DNA from: Adiantum capillus-veneris
Lineage: Eukaryota; Streptophyta; Polypodiopsida; Polypodiales; Pteridaceae
Direction of reading: 5' to 3'
Length of the DNA stretch: 64,000 bases
NCBI GenBank assembly: GCA_014529385.2
Contig: CM043944.1
Coordinates: 168,091,740-168,155,739 of the forward strand
A program made the position numbers and the translations under genes. This document shows, in pieces, positions 1 through 11,560 of this stretch. The notes under the pieces were generated by a model. It was not told the origin of the DNA. It was given only the letters and a program-made list of their open reading frames with translations, and did not search any database. Numbering within the stretch: the first letter of the stretch is position 1; each line of letters opens with the position of its first letter.

Positions 1-230
1 TGTGGTAGGTTTCTCCCTCCTCAAGCTTGGAGAGGCGGTTGATGACGGTGTTAAGGGCGGAGTCCGTCATCCTCTTGTTTTCCTTGATTGTGGCATGTAT
101 TTTGTCATCCATCTTCGACATTTCTTCCTTTGTTGCTCCCTTTGCCATGTGGAGGGCCTCAATCTTTGCTTCGGGGGGTGATCAAAGTGATCAGGATGAT
201 CAGCAAGACAAAGGCAAGAGGGCCATGATT

Positions 231-254
231 GGGGGGGGGGGGGGGGAGGGGGGG
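231..254. repeat. poly-G tract
   Basis: A run of 16 G, one A and 7 G lies inside a G/T-rich low-complexity stretch (about 225-480). No credible coding sequence is visible here; open frames crossing it are proline/glycine/threonine-histidine artefacts. Confidence 0.9.
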
Positions 255-604
255 TGTATGTGTAGGTGTAGGTGTATATGTGTATTTTTGTGTGAGTTAG
301 TGTGAGGGGAGATGTGGGCGTGTAATGTGTGTGTGAGTGTGTGTGTGTGTGCAGCAGGGCTGAAAGCGGGTGGGCTTGGGAGGGCTGGGTGTGAGAGGGT
401 GCGGGGTATGTGCGGGGGGGGGGGATGTTAATGCCTACAGGTGGGGACTGCAGCACAGAGAGAATAGGCGGGAGGGGTGCAGCCCAGATGGCGCAAGCAG
501 CAGGGTGCAGCCCAGGTGGCGCGGCCAGCAGCAGGGTGGCAGTTGATGGCGATGCAGCAGGGAGTGGGCGCGCAGCTCAGCAGAAGGTGGTGGGCGGTGC
601 GCGA

Positions 605-724
<120 letters not shown>

Positions 725-914
725 AATGTTATATTAACGTCTTCAAAAGGCCATAGTGACCTATGAGACCAGAAAGTTACAAGGTGGTGGATCTGATACA
801 AAGTCAAGAGTAACAGAATAACAACAGTACAAAACAAAGATATACACTATGGGATCCTAGACTGGTCTATGTGAACTAAGCAAAAAAGGGGGGCGGCTTG
901 CTGGGATAGCTGAA

Positions 915-2337
915 TCACAGGAGATCTAGCATCGGTCGTCGGCGGATCTCATCAATCTCCTCCATGGTTAGTAGTCTGACCGGGCGTCGTGCATGCCTAG
1001 CCAGAGTGCTCCGAATCTTGTGACGTAGCCTCCGTCGATGTTGTGTGGTCCTCCGTAGTCGTGGGCGCCTGGATTTCCCCAGTTTAGTCTCTCGGTCGAT
1101 CAGTGTGCCTCTGGTGTGAGACGAGGGGGATCTCTGCTGTGGGAGTGGCTCTTGCGGCTGTCCCATGTCTGCTCTGAAGAAGTCTGTGATCTGTCTTTGA
1201 GACTGGCTAGCCTCGCCACTCATCAGGCTATCTCTGTGTTTGCGTAGCTCGAGCAAGAACAAACCCAGGCATCTCTGATCCTCGTATCCCATGACTCTTG
1301 AGAGTGGTCCAAAACCCTCTCTGAACAAGCAATGGAAGCGGTCTCGTATCTCGTAGTAGACGGGGCAGTGGCATGTATAATGTAGCTCTGTCTCAGGCTC
1401 CATGTCACACAAGGGGCATGTCCTGGCCTCTGTTGGTACTCCGCTGTATCTCCCAGTCTCAATCCGCAGCTGGTGAGAAGATGTGCATAACTGGCCAATA
1501 GCACATCGTATCCCATGGGACAAGTGGGTGTCCATGTATCTGGGTCTCGTCACAAAGCCATCCTCCGTAAGCTGGAGAAGGTGGTCTCTGTAGGAAGCCA
1601 TCTTCGTGCCCAATTCCTGTGCTGGCTGTATCCATGTCCTCCTTGTGTCTAGCTGGGTCAGGTCTCGGCGGACGAGCTTGGTGATCTCTGACTGTGTAAG
1701 AGTGAGATGGTGCAGCCAATGAGTACTGGAATGGTGGCAGCCTGTCTATGCTGAACCCATGCGCCTGAAACCATGATGCCATCTCCCCATACCAGCATGT
1801 TGTATCTCCTTGCATGGCTAACTGTCAAGAGGACTCAAGTGCTGTGCGAGCATATCTGTCTCTAGGAAGTTCCCATGTACGGTTTATGAAGGAGACTGAT
1901 CTGGTGAGCTCCTCCACCACTAGTGGGGGGGCCGCTAGCTCTGCTCGGATAATGGCCCGTGGTACTAATGCCTTGGCTCTAATGAGCCGCGAGATCATAG
2001 AGACGAGAGGTTTCTCCATGTTCCCCCATCCATCTATGCGCCCCGGCCTCCCGTGGTGATCCAATGAAGGTCCCTATGTCTCAACTCCATAAAGCAATGC
2101 TGAAGCCACCAAAGTGTCAAAGAGCTAGAGCTTCGTCCGGGGCTCCTGAAACTGAACCTGCGAACACATCTACTCTAATCTACCCAATGCTGCGTGGGCT
2201 CTAGTCAGTCTGGTCTCTGCTGCTCTTCTGTGTGAGAATGCAGGTCCGCTAAAAACCACTCCAAGGTAAGTGTAAGCATCTGTGTACTCCATAGTCTCTT
2301 GGCCATATGTGAATGTAGGTGTTGACCTCCTGATCCA
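915..2337 (-). pseudogene. LINE ORF2 C-terminal part with zinc-knuckle domain
   Basis: This is the C-terminal third of a non-LTR retrotransposon polymerase on the minus strand. An open segment at 1613-915 (about 230 residues) carries CPLCDMEPETELHYTCHCP, the Cys/His cluster typical of the zf-RVT region after the RT domain, followed by a basic arginine-rich tail. The join to the RT domain (1613-2338) is broken into several frames, so the gene is a pseudogene. There is no clear poly-A tail at the 3' side (left, about 840-914). It continues from the RT domain at 2338-2979. Confidence 0.8.
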
Positions 2338-3327
2338 CTATGGGGTGGTATTAAACACCATAACCTTGGTTTTACCAAGGTTGACAGACAAACCGCTTTC
2401 GTGGGCAAACCTATGCAAAGCATCCAATTGACGTTGCATTCCCTCTAGAGATTCGGAGATCAACACTATGTCATCAGCATATAACAAAAGTGGAATCCAT
2501 GTCCCTGCCAACTGTGCACCTCTATCACCATCGCTCTCAATGTAGTCAGAAACCTCATCCACATACATACCGAAAAGAGTAGGAGAGAGCGGGCAGCCCT
2601 GCTTCACCCGAATAGTGGAGTGAACCGGTGTAGAAAGTCCTTCAGGGGTGCGTACATGCCCTACTACTGATCTGTACAATGCCATGATCCCCCAAATGAG
2701 CTCTGTGGGTACTCCCATTTCTTGTAATCTGCGCATCAATCTAGCTCTGGGTATTGTGTCAAAAGCTTTGCGGAAGTCCACAAAGCTACAATAGATCCGT
2801 CTCCCATGAGATCTGCCCTCCTCGATGATGGCCCTGAGTGTCAAGATATGGTCAAGAGTAGAGAAGCCTCTCCTGAACCCTGCCTGCCCAGCTGCACGCC
2901 TTCCTTCCCTCTCTGCCCATCTACTCAGCTGTTGCTCAAGAATGGATGCATACAACCGTGCCAGTGTGTGTCCAATCATGATAGTGCGTTAGCTCCCAGG
3001 CTCCATGGGGTCTCTTGACTTGAAGATAGGTATGATCGTAGATAGGCTCCAAGTGTCCGGTAGGCCCTCACACATGGCACGGTTAAACATAACTGCTATA
3101 AGCTCTGCTAGTAGGTCTTTGGCATGCATGAAATGCTCAGCGACTAAGCCATCATGATCATATGCTCTCCCCGTCCTCATCCTGTCAATAGCTTTCTTCA
3201 CCATCTCAACGGTGAAAAAAGCACATGTGTGTGGGCATGGATCGAGGGGGGTTGGGAAGGGGCGGCTGTCCAGGTACTGTGTACAAAGATGATGCGTACT
3301 GACCCCAGGTCTCCGTGGAGGAAATAG

Positions 3328-3330
<3 letters not shown>
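2338..3330 (-). pseudogene. LINE reverse transcriptase domain
   Basis: A non-LTR reverse transcriptase read on the minus strand. Visible motifs in order are GRAYDHDGLVAEHF (about 3140), GQAGFRRGFST (about 2880), FVDFRKAFDTIP (catalytic Asp, about 2770), QGCPLSPTLFGMYVDE (about 2590) and LLYADDIVLISES (the F/YADD catalytic box, about 2480). A one-frame slip lies near 2980-2990, between the fingers and palm. The frame stays open upstream to the G-run at 3331, where an LTR element interrupts the LINE. The missing upstream part resumes at 7340. The clade is not resolved from sequence alone. Confidence 0.92.

Positions 3331-3362
<32 letters not shown>
3331..3362. repeat. poly-G tract at element A insertion site
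   Basis: An uninterrupted G run of about 32-33 nt immediately left of the 5' LTR of element A. Five G (7335-7339) follow the other end, so the target-site duplication is probably GGGGG, later expanded on the left. Confidence 0.85.
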
Positions 3363-3367
<5 letters not shown>

Positions 3368-3941
3368 CAAACTGCTGACGTGTCAAAGCCTAAAGAATGG
3401 GAAACCCTAACCCTAAAACCTGCAAACCCTAACCCTAAAACTGCAAAAATCCTAACCCTAACCCTAAGGGCAGCGTGGCAGATTTCCGAAAATTGCGCTG
3501 GCATGATGATGTGGCAGGCTGTACGGATTTCCGCGTTTTGTGCTGGTTGATGACGTGGTAGGCTGTACGGATTTCTGTGATTTATGCTGGTAGCTTTTTA
3601 GCTTTGCTTTTGGACCAGAAGCTTTTAAGTTTAAAGGCTTTTTACTGTAATTGCTTTTCAGGCCAAGGGCCTTCAAATATGAGGCTAGGGCTCATTCTCT
3701 GGCATGCTTCAGTACGAAAGTGCAGAGTTTGGAGTACCGGCTTGTACTGTGTTGATGCAATATAAAGAAATACCGAAAGGGGCGCCAAGGTTTGGGGTCA
3801 ATACTCTCTGGGGTGGAATTCCGCCACTCCGTGTCGGGTGTCGTCTCTCTCTCTCTCTCTCTCAGTTCAGTTGTTATTGAAGTGTTAAAAGCTTGTTCAG
3901 TCTGTTCTTTTCTATTGGCACGTGGTGCTCGTGTTGTGACA
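3363..3941 (+). repeat. 5' LTR of element A
   Basis: It is homologous to 6723-7334 over its whole length. It holds interstitial CCCTAA-type repeats (about 3403-3470), a TATA-like CAATATAAAG (about 3759), the conserved AAATACCGAAAGGGGCGCCA block (about 3769) and a 20-nt (TC)n run (3844-3863). It ends TGTTGTGACA. Confidence 0.92.
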
Positions 3942-3942
3942 G

Positions 3943-3957
3943 TGGTATCAGAGCACC
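3943..3957 (+). promoter_or_regulatory. Primer binding site, tRNA-iMet
   Basis: TGGTATCAGAGCACC sits one base after the LTR end. It matches the complement of the 3' end of plant initiator methionine tRNA, the usual minus-strand primer for gypsy and copia elements. Confidence 0.93.
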
Positions 3958-4160
3958 AGGCGTGTGCTTTTTTGAAAGCATACAGGTCCTACAAAAGAGC
4001 AGACAGAGCCATATTGGAATTTATTTGAGTTATCTTTGCCCTCCAACCCGGACCTATCAGCCACTCTCACCCTTACTTCATCGTGCATCGGGCGCGCTCC
4101 CGTCTTCACCGCAATGTCTTAGAGGGCATAAGCTAATTAAGAACCCAATACTTGGAATTC

Positions 4161-5714
4161 ATGGATTCAAAAGAATATTTGCAGTTCCTGCTCAACGAAC
4201 TCCAGGACATTCTTTCACGGCATCCTCAGCAGAATCTTCCGATGCTGCAAAGTTTTCAACAATTTTTGAACTACATGTTACCCCCTCTGATGCCCTAGGT
4301 GGTACCTCCTCCTCCGGCACCAGAAAGTACGAGAGCTTCTAACCGACAACCTTCTCAGCCGTCTGTTCCAATCGGGGGAGTCTTCAAGAATATGGTGTAG
4401 CCATCTGACCCTGATCCAGTGCAACCGCCTTTGCCACCGCCATTGCCCCCACCTCCACCACCACCGCCACCAGGGTACAATGGTTGGAGCCCATATGGAT
4501 ACCCTTATTATCCATACCCGGGATATGCGCCTAACCAACCCAAAGATTTCAAGGATGGTGGCACGACAGTCAAATTTTTCACTTTTTCCGGGGTGAAAGA
4601 TCGCAAGAAAGCATTGGAGTTCGTACAGCAATCGGACAACATCTATGCTTTGGGGAACTATACAGAAGAATCCAAGACTTCTCGAGCAGCGGGATTTCTT
4701 AAAGACAATGTAATGCAATGGTGGAGTTCAATCGCGACACAACAACATGCTCCAAGGACCTGGCAAGCTTTCAAGACAGTTTTTGCATGTAGTTACATGA
4801 CTTCGATGTTTGAAGTCCGGATTTTGGTAGAGTGGGGCAACTTGAAAATGCTTGCCATCGAAACCATGGACGAATATAACCAAAGGTTTCTCGACGTGTA
4901 CCTTCCGGTGTCCTTTTTTAGATCTGTTCCCTTGGAGGCCCAGTGTGAGCGATACACCATTGGACTACCATCACCATTGCAAGAATACTGTCTATCCAAG
5001 CAAGTCTCTACCATGCAAGAACTTATGGACCATGCCGCGGTCGGCTACAAACTGATGAAGGGAAAGCTAGAGTTTACCACAGAAGAATCTCCGGCCGCTA
5101 ACCACAACTCTCGGCAACAACGAACAAATTCTCGAGAGTCTCGTGAAAGTCAACCACAAAAGCCTTGTTTGACACCTCAACAACGAGGCACCTTACTACA
5201 AGAAGGCCGATGTTTTGGTTGCTTTCAAACAGGACATAACTATTTTGGTTGTCCCCAACGCACTGACAGACTTGCGGAGCTGACTCCCACGTTGACGGTC
5301 GATAGAAACCCAGGACCATCTCTAGCCAAACGAGCTAAACCGGCCATTGGATTAGTACCTGACATCTATGGCATACGCCTTGAAAGTATAAATGAATTGT
5401 GTCGAGCATATGGCAAAGTCAACGGTTTGAAAGCCCTAATTTTCTTTGACCCAGGAGCTGTAGAGAACTTTATCCATCCACAATTCTTGAAGCAGATGGA
5501 CTTTGATTATGATGCAGAGGGTGGAGAAATTGAAGCTGAGCTAGCCTCAGGGCAAACTCAAAAAGTGGTACCACTCAGTGGTGCTCTTCCAGTGACTATC
5601 CAAGATTATCATGGAAAAGCCGATTTCCGCATTATGAAGTTGGGCAATTGTGACGTTCTATTAGGCATGCCTTGGCATGACAAGAATGATGCGACTCTCC
5701 AAGTTCGGAACTGA
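4161..5714 (+). pseudogene. Gag-protease polyprotein of element A
   Basis: A Gag-type frame opens at ATG 4161 and runs in one frame to the stop at 5712-5714 (517 codons), except for two in-frame TAG codons at 4296 and 4398. The part open without a stop starts at 4419. Visible parts are a proline-rich stretch, a retrotransposon Gag helical region (near 4560-5080, with WQAFKTVFA), a CCHC knuckle CFGCFQTGHNYFGC (about 5213) and a retropepsin-like segment with FFDPGAVENF (about 5449) and CDVLLGMPWHDKNDA (about 5650). The protease motif reads D-P-G instead of D-S/T-G, so activity is doubtful. No polymerase follows. The Gag core (RYTIGLPSPLQEYCL) resembles that of chromovirus element B (RFTLGLPTEIRDHCL). 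Confidence 0.88.
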
Positions 5715-6704
5715 ATCATCACCGTGATGCAAAAGGGCAAGCCAGTCGTCCTCAAAGTTCGGTTGTTCGAACAAAACCCTAAATGAACTCTCTAGTTGTT
5801 CTATAGTTAGATACTTTTGAACTTTGTTTGAGAAAGTATTGTTTGAAGCTTTGTTTGAAATTTGTTTGAAATGGATGGTATCTATTTTGAACCTGTCTTG
5901 GTGCCGATTTGAATTGTTTGACTCTGGTTTGATACTGGTTTCAATGATTGGTGATTTTACTCCCAGGTGGAGAAGTGAGAAATGATGTTTGAGAATGCTT
6001 GTTGATACTCATGGCTTGGCCCGGACCCTTGTGGTTATTTACGGGGGGAGTATTGTTGTTGTTACTCATCGCCCGGACCTGGATGGTTATGCGGGAGGAG
6101 TATTAAGAAGTCTGAGTAGTGGTTACTCTCAGCACCTCCAAACGACGCAGGCTGCGGTCTGGGGGGCGTTTGGTTGTAAAAGGCCTCTATATCTCATGGC
6201 TTGGACCTTGTTAGGTTATGCGGGAGGAGTGATGAGGGAGTCGTTGAACAGCTCATGGTCCGGACGTGGATGGTTATTTGCGGGGGGAGTGTTCATCGGC
6301 GGCTTTATGTTTCTATGTTTTGTAACATGCATATGTGAGCATTTGTGTTGCATTGTGATGTGCCAACCATTGAATATTCCTAATTGGATGAGATTGCCTG
6401 GGTATGTAATTTTAGTGCATCAAGACACCCGTGGAAGATCGGTACGGTCTGGGTGTGATGGCTAATTTTACTATGCCAGAATATCAAGAGTTCCGATCTG
6501 GAGAAAGGAGAAGCTAACTCCTTTATCAAAACAGCCGAAAGGAGAAGCTAACTCATTGATCAAAAGAGCAGAAAGGAGAAGCTAACTCCTTAATAAAAAG
6601 AGCAAATTGATTGTCCCTCGGAATGTCCCTCGGAATGACCCTCGGAAATTTTTGAGCTAACTTGAGTTTTTTTTCAGATATGCTGTAATCGCGGACGATT
6701 ACTC
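5715..6704 (+). other. Element A internal non-coding 3' region
   Basis: About 1 kb between the protease stop and the polypurine tract has no RT or integrase. It contains reiterated G/T-rich phrases such as TATGCGGGAGGAGT (near 6090 and 6220) and three copies of AAAGGAGAAGCTAACTC (near 6504, 6537 and 6572). The matching inverted region in A' is 17777-18208 plus 24615-25000. Confidence 0.6.
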
Positions 6705-6722
6705 TCTTTCAAGAAAGAGAGA
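6705..6722 (+). promoter_or_regulatory. Polypurine tract of element A
   Basis: CTTTCAAGAAAGAGAGA directly precedes the 3' LTR (TGTAACAA at 6723), in the position expected for plus-strand priming. The equivalent tract of element B is CTTTCAAGAGGGGGG. Confidence 0.75.
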
Positions 6723-7217
6723 TGTAACAAACTGCTGACGTGTCAAACCCTAAAGAATGGGAAACCCTAACCCTAAAACCTGCAAACCCTAATTTTGGAA
6801 ACCCTAACCCTAAAACTGCAAAAATCCTAACCCTTACCCTAAGGGCAGCGTGGCAGATTTCCGTGTTTTGCACTGGCATGATGATGTGGCAGGCTCTACG
6901 GATTTCCGCGTTTTGCGCTGGCCGATGACGTGGCAGGTTGTACGGATTTCCGTGATTTACGCTGGCAGCTTTTTAGCTTTGCTTTTGGACCAGAAGCTTT
7001 TAAGTTTAAAGGCTTTTTACTGTAACTGCTTTTCAGGCCAGGGGCCTTTAAATATGAGGCTAGGGCTCATTCTCTGGCATGCTTCAGTACCAAAGTGCAG
7101 AGTTTGGAGTACCGGCTTGTACTGTGTTGATGCAATATAAAGAAATACCGAAAGGGGCGCCAAGGTTTGGGGCCAATTCTCTCTGGGGTGGAATTCCGCC
7201 ACTTCGTGTCGCATGTC

Positions 7218-7260
<43 letters not shown>

Positions 7261-7334
7261 CAATTGTTATTGAAGTGTTAAAAGCTTGTTCAGTCTGTTC
7301 TTTTCTATTGGCACGTGGTGCCCGTGTTGTGACA
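6723..7334 (+). repeat. 3' LTR of element A
   Basis: It starts TGTAACAA and ends TTGTGACA. It is nearly collinear with the 5' LTR, but has a small insertion in the CCCTAA-rich part and a longer (TC)n run (38 nt, 7219-7256, against 20 nt). It is followed by GGGGG. Confidence 0.92.
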
Positions 7335-7339
7335 GGGGG

Positions 7340-7680
7340 ACTGCTCATGAAAGAGCCGCCACGCCTCACGCGAGTCCTGACTCAAGAATAGCTGGTACAG
7401 ATCCTGCTCGAGTCGAGCCAAAAAAGCCCTCTTCTTCCGCCTCCCAGGCGTCGGAAGTCAATTTGTGACTGTTTGTGAGTGACGTCCCCCAAAAGCATCT
7501 CCCTCTGAAGTCTGGCTCTAGTCTGGCGGCACTCCTCATCGTACCAGCTGTTCTGAGGCATGCCCTGATCGGCGTCTCTGCTCAGGCTTGGTGTGTGGGT
7601 ATGCCTCTGCTGCTGCATCATGTAATGTCTGTGTCAGTATAGTAGTTAGTTCCTCTAGAGAGAGACAGGGGGGCTGTTTT
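7340..7680 (-). pseudogene. LINE segment upstream of RT (5' part of split LINE)
   Basis: The minus-strand sequence encodes LEELTTILTQTLHDAAAEAY then, after a frameshift, NSWYDEECRQTRARLQREML and GLFWLDSSRICTSYS. This is the linker usually found between endonuclease and RT of a LINE. It reaches GGSFMSSPP at the insertion junction, where it would continue into the sequence left of 3331. It therefore belongs to the same LINE as 915-3330. The endonuclease itself is absent. Confidence 0.72.
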
Positions 7681-7889
7681 TGCTGTGGCTGTGGGTAGGC
7701 TTTTGAATCTTTGGAATGGAGAAGGAAATAACTTTGTGAGGAAAATTAGGTTTTTAAACTTCGGATTTTTGGTGAGTACGTACATTTTAGGAGTTTCAAA
7801 GGGGCTTAGTGGAGAGATTGTAGGGAAGTTCACTTTTGACAAGCTTGAAAAGATTCTCGTATAATGTAAATCGGTTGTGATTTTTGCAG

Positions 7890-8853
7890 TGATGTCTGAA
7901 GATATGGTAAAGGATGGGTACAAAGACATTGTCAACATTGACATCTCGCCAATAGTCATAGAAGCTATGCAAAAGAAATATCACTCTATGCCCCAGTTGC
8001 AATGTATCCATCGTGCTGTATTCAATGTTATTAAAGTGCCTCTACCGAGGTTGTGATTGTGCAGAATTACTGCTGTGTTTATGCTATCCTTTATATGCTT
8101 GAACGGATTTATCCTTAATCAAGATATACAAGATATGACGATGGATGTCTTGGATATGTCTTCCTTAGATGACTGCTCTTTTGATGCTGTAATTGACAAA
8201 GGTGGGCCATTTCATAGAGGGCTTAAGTTCATTCTTAAAGCTGAAGATTAGATTTATGGATTGAGTTTTAGTAGTTGTTATCTGCAGGTACACTTGATTC
8301 AATAATGGTATGGGACCCTATCCCGTGCTTCTGCATTTTCTAGTTAAATGCCTTGCTTAACAGATTTTAGTAAGTGTTAGATGAATTAATTATTGGTTCA
8401 GTCACAGGTAAGTAATACTCAAATACATTTTGCAGTGTGGAATTGGTGCGCCATGTAATGCAGAGATTATGCTCGCGGAGATCAGCAGGTTTTGTTCTTT
8501 GAAGTTCTCTTCCTGGCAGTGCCTGCTCAAAGAAGCAAGCCTCTTCTGTATAGTTCTTACCAAGCTTTGTACATAGATGCAAGAGAAAAGTTCTGTACAA
8601 CAAGAATACAGTTTTTAGACGATTTCATGATTGAAGGTGGGCACTCTTTTTTGTTGGGCTGCAGGGTTTTGAAGCCAGGTGGTGTTTACATGCTGGTACT
8701 TCTTGTGCTTCTCAATAATAAGTCTTTTGTGGAACGTGTACTCTAGGTTTGTAATTGGTTTCAAAATGCAGATAACATATGGGGATCCCCGATTGCGAAT
8801 GCCACATCTTAATAGAAACGTTTTTGGCTGGAGCATCAATCTCTTTATCATAC
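7890..8853 (+). CDS. METTL13/EEF1AKMT4-like methyltransferase, internal exons 2-7
   Basis: Six exons of a SAM-dependent methyltransferase gene: 7890-8003, 8133-8201, 8288-8307, 8436-8488, 8665-8695 and 8772-8853. All have AG acceptors and GT donors and join in one frame without a stop. Joined motifs are GYKDIVNIDISPIVIEAM (end of SAM motif I and the acidic loop), DVLDMSS, FDAVIDKGTLDSIM (post-motif catalytic region of this family), and LKPGGVYMLITYGDPRLRMP. These are characteristic of the plant proteins related to METTL13 and EEF1A lysine methyltransferase 4. The N-terminal exon, with the glycine-rich motif I, is not in the window; it must end in phase 1 before an intron of more than 7.8 kb. 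The last exon is at 30614. Substrate is inferred from family only. Confidence 0.9.
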
Positions 8854-8999
8854 GTAAGTTCTCTAATCACGCATTCAATCATATGATGTAACTCTTTGTC
8901 CCTGGTATTGTGATCGAAGAGTAGCATGTTGTTTTTTTTACAGTTAGCTTGTATACTTCTTTCACTCTTTTCGAATGGAATTCTTTCATGGGTTTTCAT

Positions 9000-10400
9000 T
9001 TGCCAAATATTTGCGGCATTTTCTTGCTGCTCTTCTATAGCTCTCGAGGAAAGACTATGGCTCTGACCCTCTTTGCATCGTTATCCTGAAATTTTGCTAC
9101 AACACATTTGCTAGCAATTTTTGCAGCTCTTCATCAGAAATATGTGCTTGCTCATGGGAAATCAATTATATAGGTTCATAGGGTTCAGCATCCCAAACTC
9201 TTGGACTAAAGACTTGCATCGAGGCAACTTAAAAGTTCGAGCCAAAAGTTATGAGTGGAGAGTCTTCAAAATTTGCCGTGAACTTAGTGACTGAAAATCG
9301 CTTTTTGCGTCGATGACCATAACTTGACCATGAACACAAAACTAGACATAACTAATGCAATCTTCATTCAAACTTGACCAAATTCACCAATAAGCTTAGG
9401 ATAACATTGTCCACAAGTGCAAGGGTCTGCAAGTCAAACCGGAGAAAAGGTACATGAATCATGATCCAACAATTTTCACCAATTTGTCTTTGATGATATA
9501 AGCTGGTTTCTTTTGATAAATGGGTTCTAGGGGTACCACTTGTGTGTGATTTAAATCATTGGTTGGAAATTTAAACTCTTTCTTGCAATTTTCAGAGCCT
9601 TGGATGAATCATTTAATCTGGCTAGGGTTTTGGCTTTTGAACTTTGGAGAGAGAGTCGAAATTGCATGGGATCACACTCTAGAGTAGATCTATACATTTA
9701 ATTTGTGATTTGGGGGTGGTACATGGATCGTGATCCAACGATTTTGGGCGTTTGGGTTGAGACTCAAGCACTTTTTTCTAACAGCTATCTCAAGCCTATT
9801 GAAGAAATTAGATGCAAATTTGAACTTGGAAAACAAGAGTTAGTCCCATTTTTGTGTTTCTAAGCATACTTTTGCAACTTTTGCACTAACTTTGTTTAGT
9901 GGTCTTCCTTTGACCATAATTGGACCACTTTTCACTTTCCTCTAATGGGCTTTCTAGTCTCCACTGTGTAGATGTGTTATAGAGCTTGTTCCATCCCAAT
10001 TTGAAGCTTGTCATTTGGACTTCTGAATTCCTTGACATATGTGGCAAAAAGTTAGTGGTGTTTCCACACAACTTTTAACATTATAAGTGTTAGTAAGGGA
10101 TTTTCTCATGGTTTGATAGCTCTCAAAGCTAGTTGTACACTGTTTGGACCAACCGTTATTTTCCGCTGAGTGCCAGCCAGGTACATGAATTGCGGTCCAT
10201 GTTTTTTGGCCAAATCATACCAAACTTGTACTATACATTTCTTGGGCCTTGGAGATTATAGTGATATCAAGTTTGGGCAGCTAGGACCATGGGTGCCCCA
10301 AATTCTTGGTGTTCCCCGAGTATTTTTGAGCTTCGTTATCTTTAGGTGGCTTTTTTCTGGGTCAAATATTCTCTACTAGCTATTGGTACCCTTCTGTTTA
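9000..10400. repeat. Quasi-periodic repeat region with ACATGGATCGTGATCCA core
   Basis: No gene is visible. A near-palindromic phrase recurs at 9451 (TACATGAATCATGATCCAAC), 9720 (TACATGGATCGTGATCCAAC) and 10182 (TACATGAATTGCGGTCCATG), spaced 269 and 462 bp apart. Related phrases recur at 62.9-63.9 kb. The sequence between is AT-rich and degenerate. Confidence 0.6.
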
Positions 10401-11255
10401 GATTTTTCTTTTCTACATGGATTTATGTTCTTGCAAGTTTTGAAAGTCTGATTATTGCAGTTTGTAGGTGCTATGGATAGTTTCCTTTTGATTCCATGTG
10501 AGCCTGATTTGGGCAAGCCTGATTCTATGTAAGCCTGTCATGCATGGAATTCCCCTGGTGGTTAGTGTGATCTGTCCCATTATGGATTTGGGTCCTACTC
10601 CTTGTGTATGTGCATTTTGATCATTTGAAAGCATTAAGCATCGTATTAGGAGTATACCTGCCCGATCTTGTGGGTATTGGTGGCCCAGTTGATCCCTAGC
10701 AAGCAGGAGAACATCAACTCTCTCAAGGCACAAAAGATCTCTCTCCCCTCCCCCCTTCCCCCTGAATGTATCATTACCTTTTACCTGGAAGTCATTCCGT
10801 GCTTTCCACAACATCGACTGTCTTTCTCCATCTACATTACCTGTGGCTCAGATGGTTCGTGATTACGACGGCCGATGGCTGTATACTATCATTTTGATCA
10901 TTCATGCCAAATTTGGCTGAGCCCAAAGTCTTCCAAGTTTTGCCATACTGGGTATTCTTCAAGTGCATGATTTGTAGATCTTGTGTTTGCTTTGAGATTT
11001 TGATTTTGACATTTTTGGTGATAATTATTAATTTTCAACATTTATTTATTATTATTATGCAAGAAATTAGAAAATTAACCCAAAATTTATTATTCTTGGC
11101 CCAAAAATTGGCCAAAAAATTTTCTCGCTTCCTAACTACTCTACTTGACAGAAATTAAGCCTTATCAACCCACTATTATGCAAAAACAAGCGAAAAAGCA
11201 ACAAAAGGTTAAAGAAAAACACGCTTTGTACACTTTGATTTCATGGTTTGATGGT

Positions 11256-11257
<2 letters not shown>
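10400..11257. other. Intronic AT-rich stretch, no feature seen
   Basis: Short open frames only, without recognisable domains. A pyrimidine-rich segment (10735-10765) is the only compositional feature. Confidence 0.5.

Positions 11258-11291
<34 letters not shown>
11258..11291. repeat. poly-C tract
   Basis: An uninterrupted run of about 33 C. It interrupts the sequence next to the block at 11300-11560 that is shared with 58.3-58.8 kb. Confidence 0.9.
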
Positions 11292-11292
<1 letters not shown>

Positions 11293-11299
11293 TCCTATT

Positions 11300-11560
11300 G
11301 GGAGTCCTCCTGGATGACAATGTGTTAGGGGTAGGGTGTGTGCATGGGTGATAAGGCTTGTGTAAGGAGGCCCTATTATGTGAACGAAGTCTATGCACGG
11401 AGTAACATGATGCAGTGCAAGATGTGGGTCTCGAGCGATGCGCTTAAGGCTGCTCGTTGGCAAGGCTTTGTTGTTATGTGGTACCTGTTTAGAGAGAAAT
11501 TGTTACAAGTGTGTAGCACGTTATTTGATGGTGAATGCATTGGGAAATTCAGTGAGGTTT
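11300..11560. repeat. Dispersed block shared with 58.3-58.8 kb
   Basis: The plus strand here aligns by eye with the minus strand of 58340-58550, for example the phrases ggccctat.atg.gaa.gaa and GCAAGATGTGG. In both places it lies just 3' of a retropepsin-like remnant in the same relative orientation, so it is probably the 3' end of one retroelement family. Confidence 0.6.

Larger units (their letters stand above)
3363..7334 (+). mobile_element. Non-autonomous Ty3/gypsy LTR retrotransposon (element A) nested in LINE
   Basis: An almost complete 3.97-kb LTR retrotransposon on the plus strand with two LTRs (3363-3941, 6723-7334), an initiator-Met tRNA PBS, a Gag-protease frame and a polypurine tract, but no reverse transcriptase, RNase H or integrase. 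It splits the minus-strand LINE: LINE sequence stops at 3331 and resumes at 7340. The 5'-most dinucleotide of the left LTR has decayed; the right LTR starts TGTAACAA and both end TTGTGACA. A second, inverted and heavily nested copy (A') lies between about 16424 and 29382. Confidence 0.93.

Noticed and set aside
3400-3475. True telomere or chromosome end
   Set aside because: The CCCTAA units are few, degenerate and lie inside both LTRs of a retrotransposon.
4278-4718. 146-codon minus-strand frame over element A Gag
   Set aside because: It is the antisense of the proline-rich Gag region (Trp/Arg-rich composition) and shows no domain.
7618-7959. 113-codon minus-strand frame between LINE and exon 2
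   Set aside because: It overlaps exon 2 on the other strand and the intron, has no domain, and is best explained as chance.
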